Origin: an uncultured Saprospiraceae bacterium
Lineage (GTDB): Bacteria > Bacteroidota > Bacteroidia > Chitinophagales > Saprospiraceae
Direction: 5' to 3'
NCBI GenBank assembly: GCA_937864255.1
Contig: CALMIT010000320.1
Span: 1-12,711 of the forward strand
DNA length: 12,711 nucleotides
Positions 1 to 6,962 of this stretch are shown here, one piece after another. The number at the start of each line of letters is the position of its first letter. Position 1 is the stretch's first letter. Made by a program: the position numbers and the translations under genes. The notes under the pieces were generated by a model. It saw nothing but the letters and a program-made list of their open reading frames with translations. It ran no database searches and was not told where the DNA came from.

Positions 1-83
1 ACCATCTTTCCACCATCACCGGGCAGGTGGACGTGGAAGACCTTTTGGAAAATATTTTCAGCCGCTTTTGTATCGGCAAGTAA
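1..83 (+). CDS. mnmE: MnmE (TrmE) tRNA modification GTPase, C-terminal end only
   Basis: This is the 3' end of a gene entering from the left; the reading frame runs from base 3 to the TAA at 81-83. The 26 visible residues include ITGQVDVEDLLENIFSRFC and finish in FCIGK, the hallmark C-terminus of MnmE; its cysteine is the conserved one of the C-terminal motif. By family knowledge, MnmE is a GTPase that works with MnmG to place the (carboxymethyl)aminomethyl group on wobble uridine 34 of certain tRNAs, in the cytoplasm. The GTPase domain lies outside the window. The next gene is on the same strand but has its own promoter-like motif, so co-transcription is not needed. Confidence 0.9.
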   Translation, partial: HLSTITGQVDVEDLLENIFSRFCIGK

Positions 84-90
84 GTACGGA

Positions 91-116
91 CGGCTTTGTC
101 TGCCGGGCCTTTTATT
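91..116 (+). terminator. Weak possible terminator after mnmE
   Basis: CGGC (91-94) can pair with GCCG (102-105) around a seven-base loop, and a T-rich stretch follows (CCTTTTATT, 108-116). The stem is only four base pairs, so this is a weak candidate resting mainly on its position just behind the mnmE stop codon. Confidence 0.25.
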
Positions 117-174
117 CCGCAATTACAACGTCTATCTGAAAATTCGCAACAGGTTAAATATTAACCCAAAAAGC

Positions 175-182
175 TAAATTTG
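175..182 (+). promoter_or_regulatory. Bacteroidota-type -7 promoter element for the TIR-FGE gene
   Basis: TAAATTTG matches the Bacteroidota -7 consensus TAnnTTTG exactly. No clear -33 TTG is visible upstream. If used, transcription would begin near 187-190. That places the in-frame TTG codon at 180 inside the promoter, and supports the ATG at 204 as the start codon with a very short leader. Confidence 0.5.
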
Positions 183-203
183 CTAAAACAAAGAATACCA
201 AGA

Positions 204-1601
204 ATGCCCGAACCTTTACAAATCTTCATTGCCTATGCCAGAAAGGATGCTTCTTTTCTGGATGAATTGCGGACGCATTTATCGCCCTTGGAGAAAAGTG
301 GTAAAGTAAAGATTTGGTACGATGGTAAAATAGAACCCGGGAATGTGTGGGAACAAGCTATAAAGGAACATCTTAACCAGTCCAATATCCTCCTACTCTT
401 GGTCAGTGCTGATGCCATCGCCTCAGACTTTTTTTATGAAAAAGAAATGAACGATGCTCTTTCCCGCCATGCATCAGGCGCAGCGAGGGTGGTTCCACTC
501 ATCGTGCGCCCCTGCGCCTGGCAAGCAACACCTCTTGGCGATTTACAAGCGGTGCCCAAAGACGGCAGGGCGGTGAGTACCTGGAATGATAGAGATGAGG
601 CTTACGCCGATGCGATCAGCTCAATAATGGTAATCCTTGAAAGTATCAATAAGCAACGAAAAGAGGATACTGAACAAGTCCGCCAGCTACGGAAAGAAGC
701 TGAATGGAAGCAGAAAGCAGAGGAAACCCGCCTTCAAAAAATTGCCGATTTGCAGGAACAGCATAAAAAATCTAACGGTGCTGACAAATCACCTGGTCCG
801 CTTAAAGTAGCAGGGGGTAGTGTTTTGGTACTTTTGCTCCTGCTTGTTATTGGCTACTGGCTGTACAATCGAGAGCAGAATAATCCGCAATATGAAGAAA
901 TAGTAGTTGAGTATGGATTTGAAATGGTACTGGTGGAGGGTGGCGCCTTCACGATGGGCTGCGACCCATCGAGAGATGGAGAATGTGAAACATGCGAATT
1001 TCCTGCTCATGAAGTTAAAGTTCCCACCTTTTATATGTCCAGGTATGAGGTCACCCAGTCACAGTGGCATGCCGTAATGGGCAGTAATCCGCATGAACCA
1101 GGTTTTAAGGGCTGTGATAACTGCCCTGTGGAAAGCGTATCATGGAATGATGTGCAGGATTTCCTGAAAAATCTGAATCGGCTTACGGGCAAAAAATATC
1201 GCCTCCCTTCCGAAGCGGAGTGGGAGTATGCCGCAAGAGGCGGCAAAAAAAGCAAGGGTTATCAATATTCGGGAAGTAACAGACTTAAAGCAGTAAGCGG
1301 GTTTGGCGATAACTACAGAGGCAAAACGCGACCGGTTGGCAGCTTGCAGCCCAACGAACTTGGCTTATACGATATGTCTGGAAATGTAACGGAGTGGTGT
1401 CAGGATGTGTGGCATGACAACTATGAAGGTGCTCCAACGGATGGCAGCGCATGGATGAGCGGCGGGCGACAAGGTGATTATGTGTTTCGTGGCGGGTCTT
1501 GGAGCAGCATTGGCGGCTACTGCCGCGTCGCCAACCGCCTCGGGAGCTATGCTGACTTTCGGCTCATGATCCTCCACGGTTTCCGTATTGCCCGGTACTA
1601 A
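204..1601 (+). CDS. TIR domain - transmembrane - FGE-sulfatase/C-type-lectin-fold receptor-like protein
   Basis: The protein has 465 residues from the ATG at 204; the frame is open to a TTG at 180, but that lies in the promoter motif. Residues 5-140 are a bacterial TIR domain: FIAYARKD start, the SDFFYEKEM helix with E81 as likely catalytic glutamate, then VRPCAW and the WNDRDEA motif. Residues 147-188 are charged and probably coiled coil, and 203-221 form one membrane segment. Residues 238-463 are an FGE-sulfatase (SUMF1-like) domain: VEGGAFTMG, YEVTQSQW, RLPSEAEWEYAARGG, GLYDMSGNVTEW, FRGGSW and GFRIAR. Only one of the two catalytic cysteines of true formylglycine-generating enzymes is present (C440), so ligand binding is likelier than enzymatic activity. 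Expected topology is TIR inside, FGE domain in the periplasm or outside. TIR domains in defence proteins often cleave NAD; that activity here is inferred. The C-terminus resembles a DGR variable region. Confidence 0.9.
   Translation: MPEPLQIFIAYARKDASFLDELRTHLSPLEKSGKVKIWYDGKIEPGNVWEQAIKEHLNQSNILLLLVSADAIASDFFYEKEMNDALSRHASGAARVVPLIVRPCAWQATPLGDLQAVPKDGRAVSTWNDRDEAYADAISSIMVILESINKQRKEDTEQVRQLRKEAEWKQKAEETRLQKIADLQEQHKKSNGADKSPGPLKVAGGSVLVLLLLLVIGYWLYNREQNNPQYEEIVVEYGFEMVLVEGGAFTMGCDPSRDGECETCEFPAHEVKVPTFYMSRYEVTQSQWHAVMGSNPHEPGFKGCDNCPVESVSWNDVQDFLKNLNRLTGKKYRLPSEAEWEYAARGGKKSKGYQYSGSNRLKAVSGFGDNYRGKTRPVGSLQPNELGLYDMSGNVTEWCQDVWHDNYEGAPTDGSAWMSGGRQGDYVFRGGSWSSIGGYCRVANRLGSYADFRLMILHGFRIARY
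1503..1577 (+). other. Candidate DGR-like variable region in the FGE domain
   Basis: These 25 codons lie between the fixed GGSW and GFRIAR motifs. Around the fixed core CRVANR (1521-1538), the flanking codons (1503-1520 and 1539-1577) are AGC AGC ATT GGC GGC TAC and CTC GGG AGC TAT GCT GAC TTT CGG CTC ATG ATC CTC CAC. Sixteen of these 19 end in C or T, as expected if they descend from AAC/AAT codons mutated at adenines. Adenine makes up 12 of 75 bases. DGR targets commonly carry such a region at the end of a C-type-lectin-fold domain. No template repeat or reverse transcriptase is in the window, so this is a pattern-based inference; ordinary FGE-like proteins share parts of the motif. Confidence 0.5.
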
Positions 1602-1633
1602 CCCTTTGGCACTTTTACCCTTTTTTACCCGCT

Positions 1634-1666
1634 GTTTCAAGTGTTAAGCGATGTGTTACTTGAAAC
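1634..1666 (+). repeat. Stem-loop A: 9-base inverted repeat
   Basis: GTTTCAAGT (1634-1642) and ACTTGAAAC (1658-1666) are perfect reverse complements around a 15-base loop, 32 bases after the TIR-FGE stop codon. No T-run follows on either strand, so it is not a textbook intrinsic terminator. It could stabilise the 3' end of the TIR-FGE transcript, or be a structure next to a DGR variable region, as known for some DGRs (usually with a shorter loop). Confidence 0.6.
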
Positions 1667-1793
1667 TAAAAAACGAGCTGTTCAACTGTACCGTTTTTCC
1701 TTTCTTGAAACTGCCAAAATCAAACCAAATGAAAGTTTGTGTAAAAGCGTTAGGAGCGGCTTGAAATGCAAGTGAGGTTTCGCTTAACACTTG
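1638..1793. repeat. 14-base inverted repeat spanning stem-loops A and B
   Basis: CAAGTGTTAAGCGA (1638-1651) is the exact reverse complement of TCGCTTAACACTTG (1780-1793). The left copy covers part of stem-loop A and its loop; the right copy covers the loop and 3' arm of stem-loop B. The long-range pairing therefore excludes both local hairpins. Confidence 0.7.
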
Positions 1794-1795
1794 CA
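1767..1795 (+). repeat. Stem-loop B: 8-base inverted repeat
   Basis: TGCAAGTG (1767-1774) and CACTTGCA (1788-1795) are perfect reverse complements around a 13-base loop. No T-run follows. Function unknown. Confidence 0.6.
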
Positions 1796-1819
1796 GGAGC
1801 TGTTAAGAGCGGCCGGAAC

Positions 1820-1844
1820 GATTTTGATGCATGAGTGCAAAATC
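1820..1844 (+). repeat. Stem-loop C: 7-base inverted repeat
   Basis: GATTTTG (1820-1826) and CAAAATC (1838-1844) are perfect reverse complements around an 11-base loop. The stem is AT-rich and weak. It lies about 17 bases upstream of the promoter-like TTG of the next gene, so it could also be a protein-binding site. Confidence 0.4.
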
Positions 1845-1860
1845 AAAACCTGTGCGATTA

Positions 1861-1889
1861 TTGAAAATTAAGAAATAATCTAATTTTTG
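1861..1889 (+). promoter_or_regulatory. Bacteroidota-type promoter for the T9SS cargo gene
   Basis: TTG (1861-1863), 17 bases, then TAATTTTTG (1881-1889), one base longer than the consensus TAnnTTTG. Transcription would start near 1895, giving a leader of about 115 bases before the ATG at 2010. The TTG codon at 1887 falls inside this element, which argues against it as the translation start. Confidence 0.45.
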
Positions 1890-2009
1890 CAGTCTGGTTT
1901 TATAAAAAAAGCAGCGGGGCAACAAAGACCCCGAACACTCGTTTTTGCGAAGCATAGTTTGCACCCTTTTGAAAGTCGTTTATTGATCATTTTGCTTAAA
2001 ATCAGATTC

Positions 2010-4604
2010 ATGCGTATCCTCTACCCGCTGGCAGTTTTTATGTGCAGCGTATTTGTATCGAAAGCTCAGTTTCGCGAAGTATTGATTACCGGCAACCCGG
2101 TGCTACACAACGCATACGCCCGCCAGCAGAAAGAAGATTTGAAAGTACTGGAACAACTCACCGGACTGGATTTTCGCCAGGTACCGCAGCGCAGGCAAGG
2201 CTGCCCGATGATTGACCCTGACGTGACCTACATTATTGCGGGTAATTCGGTGATAATCGAAATAGATACAGTGGGGCAAAACGGGGGCGGAGGAACCCTG
2301 ACCATAATAAATGACCCGCCTTTGCAATTTAGCACGGCGACTTTTGAAGGATCCGGCGTGTTGGTAAAAGGAAACGCCGGCGTGGATGCCGGAAGAGATA
2401 CGCTCCGTGTAGAATTTTGTGATGCCGCCGGTGAATGTGAAACGCGCGTTTTCCCGCTATTGATAAAAAGAGCCGGCGCGGTAATCCTACAAACCGCTCC
2501 CGTTTTTCCGCCGAAAGGCATTGACACTTATTGCATTGACAATGTGAACCTGCCCGGCGATTTGATGTGCAACGAATTGCTGGATTGTCCTGATAATTAC
2601 GGTGGGGAAGGCCGGCAACTTACTTATTTTACCACTTATGATCAACCGGATCGCTGCATTGTGTATCAGGCGAGCCGCTTCCCGGGCGTGGATACGGTTT
2701 GTGTGGTGCTGTGCGACGAATACACCGTTTGCGACACTTTCAAAGTGCTTTTTGAAATACAGGGCGACACGCTTGCTTTGCCGTTTTTTGAAGATTTTTC
2801 TTACGATGGGCCTTATCCTTCGGAGCAATACTGGCTGGAAAATGATGTGTTTGTAAATTCAGAACTGGGCGATTCGCCTCCCTCGGTCGGATTTGCCACA
2901 TTCGACGGAATGGACGAGGGTGGACGGCCTTACGGCGGCGGTTTTGGCGTAGCGGATTATTTGACCTCAAAGCCAATTGACCTCGCAGGACAGGCTCCTT
3001 CCAACAATGTGGTTTTGAGTTTTTACCTGCAACCTAAAGGGCGCAGCTACCAGCCCCGCACACAGGATAAAATGATTTTGGAATTCAAAAATTTCTCAGG
3101 ACAATGGGTGGTCGTTGATACGATTGATGGATTGGGTTTTATAGCCGCTGATTCTATACCAGAATTTAAATATTACGCCCGCGCCTTAAACGATCCAAAT
3201 TACTTTTTTAAAGGTTTTCAATTTCGTTTTAAAAACATGAATCCCCGCGAAGGCGCTTATAGTACCTGGCATTTGGATTATATACGACTGGACAAGGATC
3301 GAATAGGAGCATCACGAAATTTTAACGATATGGCATGGGTCGAAAAACCCAACTCCTTTTTGAAAACTTACAGAGCTATGCCTTTAAATCATTTTAGAAA
3401 TTTTGAAGCGCAGGAAATGCTTGAAGAATTAAATGGAAAGGTTTTTAATAATTTCTCTACTGAAAAAAAACTCGGAGACAACAGGGTTACATTTTTTGAA
3501 GAAGAAAGTGGAATCAGAATGGCTGTAGATTCTTTTACCCTTTTTAGCGGCAAAACTGCTGAGTTTAAATCAAATGAAAGTAGAGATACCATTAATAACT
3601 TTCTTACACAGAGGAGTACAACTAGTTCAGAACTGATAAGAAATGAAATTATTGATTTGATAAACCAAAGTCCACTATTCAGCTTAGACAAAATGAATCT
3701 TAAGATTCGATATAATTTAATAGTGGATGGTGATGAAATAACAACGGAGACCAGTGCAAAAACCAATAATCAAGTTTCTTCCTGCACTATCCTCGACAAC
3801 TATTTCGCTTACGACGACGGCACCGCGGAGCGCGCTATAGAAGCCAACGGCATCGGTACGAAAATAGCGGTAAAATTCAGAGCCAATTTGAAAGACACTT
3901 TGCGCGCCGTGCAGTTTCATTTTCCGAGGGTGAATGGTGATGTATCGGGACAATTGTTCACGTTGCAAGTGTGGATTGGCGAGTTGGATCCTTTCGATAA
4001 TGTGCCTGATTATCAGCTAATATTTAAGAAGCCCATTTACCCGAGTAATTTCACGGACACGCTGGAAGCATTCACTACTTATGTGTTGACCGACAGCATG
4101 GATCGCGGTATAGAAATACCTGCCGGTGATTTTTACATCGGTTGGCAACAGGAAAGCGCCAGCACAAGCCCCATACCTGTAGGGCTGGACGTGAATAATC
4201 CCGACGCTATCGAAAACCTGTATTTCAACCTCGGCAATAAATGGGAGCAGTTTGATAATAATTCTTTCTTCATACCGGGTGCATTGATGCTTCGTCCGGT
4301 AATGGGCAGCGTGACGCCGCCCGCCACCAGTCAGGTGGACGAAGCAAGTCAAAACGCAAACAGCTCTTTATCTTTAAAATTATTCCCGAACCCGGCCGGC
4401 GATGTTTTGAATATGAAATTATCGCGTCAGTCGCGAGAAGATTTCCGGTTTCAAATATTCAACAGCACGGGGCAAATAGTGAAAAATGGCATTTTTGAAC
4501 CACAGATTTCAACCGCCGGGCTTGCCGAAGGGATGTATTTTGTAAAAGTGTTTTCAAACAAAAACGCCCGTGTGCTTACCGAGCGGTTTTTAATAGCCCG
4601 GTAA
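2010..4604 (+). CDS. Large secreted protein with T9SS type A sorting domain
   Basis: The product has 864 residues from the ATG at 2010, chosen because a signal peptide starts there (MRILYPLAVFMCSVFVSKAQ, likely cleaved after residue 20). Residues 72-152 and 175-250 look like two cysteine-containing beta-sandwich (Ig- or cadherin-like) domains. A marker PFFEDFSY at 258 begins a region resembling the jellyroll-like segments of Saprospiria secreted proteins. FAYDDGTAE occurs at about 599. The last 74 residues, from LFPNPAGD at 791, are a type A T9SS sorting domain ending in GMYFVKVFSN...RFLIAR, which directs export across the outer membrane and surface attachment or release. No enzyme active site was recognised; an adhesin or structural role is a guess. 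Residues about 451-590 are encoded by markedly AT-rich DNA (3361-3780, about 31% GC) against 60-65% GC in sampled flanks. Confidence 0.85.
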   Translation: MRILYPLAVFMCSVFVSKAQFREVLITGNPVLHNAYARQQKEDLKVLEQLTGLDFRQVPQRRQGCPMIDPDVTYIIAGNSVIIEIDTVGQNGGGGTLTIINDPPLQFSTATFEGSGVLVKGNAGVDAGRDTLRVEFCDAAGECETRVFPLLIKRAGAVILQTAPVFPPKGIDTYCIDNVNLPGDLMCNELLDCPDNYGGEGRQLTYFTTYDQPDRCIVYQASRFPGVDTVCVVLCDEYTVCDTFKVLFEIQGDTLALPFFEDFSYDGPYPSEQYWLENDVFVNSELGDSPPSVGFATFDGMDEGGRPYGGGFGVADYLTSKPIDLAGQAPSNNVVLSFYLQPKGRSYQPRTQDKMILEFKNFSGQWVVVDTIDGLGFIAADSIPEFKYYARALNDPNYFFKGFQFRFKNMNPREGAYSTWHLDYIRLDKDRIGASRNFNDMAWVEKPNSFLKTYRAMPLNHFRNFEAQEMLEELNGKVFNNFSTEKKLGDNRVTFFEEESGIRMAVDSFTLFSGKTAEFKSNESRDTINNFLTQRSTTSSELIRNEIIDLINQSPLFSLDKMNLKIRYNLIVDGDEITTETSAKTNNQVSSCTILDNYFAYDDGTAERAIEANGIGTKIAVKFRANLKDTLRAVQFHFPRVNGDVSGQLFTLQVWIGELDPFDNVPDYQLIFKKPIYPSNFTDTLEAFTTYVLTDSMDRGIEIPAGDFYIGWQQESASTSPIPVGLDVNNPDAIENLYFNLGNKWEQFDNNSFFIPGALMLRPVMGSVTPPATSQVDEASQNANSSLSLKLFPNPAGDVLNMKLSRQSREDFRFQIFNSTGQIVKNGIFEPQISTAGLAEGMYFVKVFSNKNARVLTERFLIAR

Positions 4605-4630
4605 TTTTTATAAAAATCGCAAAAACAGCC

Positions 4631-4936
4631 ATGCCAAATATTGACGTAAAAGAATTGAAAGAGCGGCTCGATCGGGGCGAAAAATTTGTTTTCATAGACG
4701 TGCGCGAACCTTACGGGGATCAGGAATTTAATCTCGGCGCGCAGCTGATTCCGCTCGGAGAATTTCCAAACGCCATACCCGATTTGGAAAAATACAAAGA
4801 CGAAGAAATCGTAATTCACTGCAAAATGGGTGGTCGCAGCGGCGTAGCCCAGGAACTTTTGACAAGAGCGGGATTCAAAAACGTGCGCAATCTGGAAGGC
4901 GGCGTACTCGCCTGGATTCAGTCCTTCGGAATTTAG
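4631..4936 (+). CDS. Small cytosolic rhodanese-like domain protein
   Basis: The 101-residue protein is a single rhodanese domain with no signal peptide. It shows the IDVREPYG motif at 22-29, the active-site loop HCKMGGRS with the sulfur-carrying C64, and the typical ending NLEGGVLAWI. Such proteins move sulfane sulfur via a cysteine persulfide, as in GlpE or the rhodanese domains of sulfur-carrier systems; the partner here cannot be told. It begins 26 bases after the T9SS cargo gene and may be co-transcribed, though their roles look unrelated. The gap holds the palindrome TTTTTATAAAAA (4608-4619). Its last four bases overlap the 3' end of purF on the other strand. A second rhodanese, a lipoprotein, is encoded at 9815-10333. 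Confidence 0.9.
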   Translation: MPNIDVKELKERLDRGEKFVFIDVREPYGDQEFNLGAQLIPLGEFPNAIPDLEKYKDEEIVIHCKMGGRSGVAQELLTRAGFKNVRNLEGGVLAWIQSFGI

Positions 4937-6825
4937 TACGCGCGCACGTCGCGATTTTCCATAAAATTGATGAAAGCGCGGTTGACCACACGGTTGCCCC
5001 CAGGCGTTGGGTAATTGCCCGAAAAATACCAGTCGCCATTATTGCCGGGGCAGGCTTTGCGCAATCCTTCCACCGTTTGAAAAATGATTTCCACTTTCGG
5101 TTTTATACCCGCCGGAGTCACTATTTCCGCCACTTTTTGCGAAATTTCCTCGTAAGAAAATTCTTCGTACAAAGGCGCTACCTCATTTTTCATTTTTTCC
5201 ACCGGAAGGTTTTCCTGCGCCTTGCACCTTTTATAAGCTTCCTGCAAAAGATTTTCCTTTCCGTTTTCTTTCAACAACGCCACCAAAGCCCGGAAAGCCA
5301 CAAATTCTCTCATCTTCGACATATCAATCCCGTAGCAATCAGGAAAGCGAATCTGCGGCGCGGAAGAAACGATGATGATTTTTTTCGGCCGCAACCTGGA
5401 GACAATCGCGATAATGCTGTCGCGCAGCGTAGTGCCGCGTACGATAGAATCGTCAATCAGCACCAGCGTGTCTTTGTCATTTTCCACAATACCGTAGGTA
5501 ACGTCGTACACGTGCGAAACAAGCTCGCCGCGTGAATTATCGTCGGCAATGAAAGTGCGCAATTTTGCGTCTTTTACGATTATTTTTTCGATGCGCAGCG
5601 AGTTCCCGAGAATTTTTTCCAGTTTTGCCGGAGTCAGTTCCTTGCCTTGTTTGATGATTTTTTCGTGTTTATATTCATTGAGTCCTTTTTCGAGTCCTTT
5701 TATCAGACCCAAAAAGGAAGATTCGGCCGTGTTGGGCACAAATGAAAAAACGGTATTTTTAAAATCGTAGTCCACCGCCTTCAGGACGGTTTCGGCAAGC
5801 TGCTCGCCCAGTTTTTTTCTTTCCAAATAAATGTCCCTGTCCGTGCCTCTCGAAAAATAAATACGCTCGAAAGAACAGGCCGTGCGCGGCTTCGGATCAA
5901 GGATGGCCTGCTCGCTTATTTTCCCATTAAACTTGATTATCAGGGCGTTGCCAGGCTCAAGTTCTTTCACTTTGTTCACGTGTACATTGAAAGTAGTCTG
6001 AATAGCCGGCCGCTCGGAAGCCACCACAACCACTTCGTCGTCCTGATAATAAAATGCGGGACGGATGCCGTGCGGATCGCGAATGACAAAAGCGTCGCCA
6101 TGCCCGATGAGTCCCGCCATTGTGTAACCTCCGTCAAATTTTTTACTCGCACGACGTAGCAGGCGCTGCAGGTCGAGGTGCTCAAAAATCAAATCGTTTA
6201 TTTCGGTGTTGGAATAGCCGTCAGGCTTGAACCAGGTGTGCAGGCGCTGCACTTCGTCGTCCAAAAAATGCCCGATTTTTTCCAAAACGGTGACCGTGTC
6301 CGATTTTTCTTTCGGATACTGTCCGAAGCCGACCAATTCTTCGAACATCTCATCCACATTGGTCAGGTTGAAATTGCCGGCAAGGACGAGGCTCCTGTTT
6401 TTCCAGTTATTCTGTCTTAAAAATGGATGAACGGTCTCGATATTATTACCGCCGTGCGTGCCGTATCTAAGGTGCCCGAGCAGCACTTCGCCCGTGAAAG
6501 GCAGGTTTTCTTTGAGCCAGTCGGGATTTTGCAGTTGCTCTTTCGTGAGGTGGTTAAAATAATTGTACACGTGGTCAAACAGTCCTTTCAGCGCGTCGGG
6601 GTCGTTACTGCGGGTGCGGCTGATGTAGCGAAGTCCCGGCGGCATGTTGAGTTTGATGGTGGCAATGCCGGCGCCGTCTTGCCCGCGGTTGCGCTGTTTT
6701 TGCATCATCAGGTGCATCTTGTTGAGGCCATACAGAGCTGAGCCGTATTTTTCCTGATAGTAAGCAAGTGGTTTGAGCAGGCGGATGAGCGCGACGCCAC
6801 ACTCGTGTTTGATTGAATCACTCAT
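4933..6825 (-). CDS. purF: Amidophosphoribosyltransferase, long Bacteroidota form
   Basis: This enzyme makes 5-phosphoribosylamine from PRPP and glutamine, the first committed step of purine synthesis, in the cytoplasm. The 630-residue product is longer than typical PurF (about 470-500). The N-terminal glutamine amidotransferase domain begins at C9 after a short propeptide (HECGVAL) and includes RNRGQDGAG (45-53), HLRYGTHGG (118-126) and AGNFNLTN (149-156). The phosphoribosyltransferase domain has the PRPP loop LVLIDDSIVRGTT at about 454-466. Cysteines C318 (CSFERIYFSR), C497 (DCYGID) and C592 recall the iron-sulfur ligands of Bacillus-type PurF, but the C-terminal CxxC pair is reduced to one cysteine. 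The C-terminus GDWYFSGNYPTPGG is, from memory, characteristic of the Bacteroidota form. Its stop overlaps the rhodanese gene by four bases; upstream is a structured leader. Confidence 0.93.
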   Translation of the reverse strand: MSDSIKHECGVALIRLLKPLAYYQEKYGSALYGLNKMHLMMQKQRNRGQDGAGIATIKLNMPPGLRYISRTRSNDPDALKGLFDHVYNYFNHLTKEQLQNPDWLKENLPFTGEVLLGHLRYGTHGGNNIETVHPFLRQNNWKNRSLVLAGNFNLTNVDEMFEELVGFGQYPKEKSDTVTVLEKIGHFLDDEVQRLHTWFKPDGYSNTEINDLIFEHLDLQRLLRRASKKFDGGYTMAGLIGHGDAFVIRDPHGIRPAFYYQDDEVVVVASERPAIQTTFNVHVNKVKELEPGNALIIKFNGKISEQAILDPKPRTACSFERIYFSRGTDRDIYLERKKLGEQLAETVLKAVDYDFKNTVFSFVPNTAESSFLGLIKGLEKGLNEYKHEKIIKQGKELTPAKLEKILGNSLRIEKIIVKDAKLRTFIADDNSRGELVSHVYDVTYGIVENDKDTLVLIDDSIVRGTTLRDSIIAIVSRLRPKKIIIVSSAPQIRFPDCYGIDMSKMREFVAFRALVALLKENGKENLLQEAYKRCKAQENLPVEKMKNEVAPLYEEFSYEEISQKVAEIVTPAGIKPKVEIIFQTVEGLRKACPGNNGDWYFSGNYPTPGGNRVVNRAFINFMENRDVRAY

Positions 6826-6860
6826 TCAGATAATGAGATATGCTGCGGATAAAAAATTGA

Positions 6861-6878
6861 TTTACAATATCTTGTAAA
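6861..6878 (-). promoter_or_regulatory. Perfect hairpin/palindrome in the purF leader
   Basis: TTTACAA (6861-6867) and TTGTAAA (6872-6878) are perfect reverse complements around the tetraloop TATC, 36 bases before the purF start codon. It may be an operator or an RNA hairpin affecting translation. The conserved cores of the purine riboswitch were not found in this leader. Confidence 0.4.
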
Positions 6879-6962
6879 GAAAATCTTTCCTTTTTAAAAA
6901 ATAGAAATGCTAAAAACATTCCGAAAGCCATAAAGATTATGTGCTTTTTAAAAAAGAAAGCG

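Larger units (their letters stand above)
1602..2009. other. Gene-free stretch of 408 bases with stem-loops and a promoter
   Basis: No convincing gene is seen here on either strand. The left part (1634-1844) holds three stem-loops, a 14-base inverted repeat and several CTTGAAA/TTTCAAG words. The right part holds a promoter-like pair (1861-1889) and a roughly 115-base leader of the T9SS cargo gene. Open frames crossing this area have no recognisable protein content; the one extending the T9SS protein upstream lacks a credible start and would bury the signal peptide. Confidence 0.7.

Noticed and set aside
180..203. Upstream TTG start for the TIR-FGE protein (eight extra residues)
   Set aside because: The TTG overlaps an exact TAnnTTTG promoter element and the ATG at 204 directly precedes the TIR fold.
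204..1601. A true formylglycine-generating enzyme (sulfatase activation)
   Set aside because: One of the two catalytic cysteines is missing and the TIR-membrane context suits a binding role.
1634..1666. Intrinsic terminator of the TIR-FGE gene
   Set aside because: The stem is good, but no T-run follows on either strand and the loop is long (15 bases).
1602..1886. DGR template repeat or reverse transcriptase next to the candidate variable region
   Set aside because: No near-copy of 1491-1600 and no open frame of reverse-transcriptase size or motif is present here or elsewhere in the window.
1887..2009. Upstream TTG start for the T9SS cargo protein (41 extra residues)
   Set aside because: It falls inside the likely -7 element and would place the signal peptide internally; the ATG at 2010 begins a clean signal peptide.
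2228..2828. Overlapping minus-strand open frames inside the T9SS gene
   Set aside because: No family content, and the plus-strand protein is well supported by its signal peptide and sorting domain.
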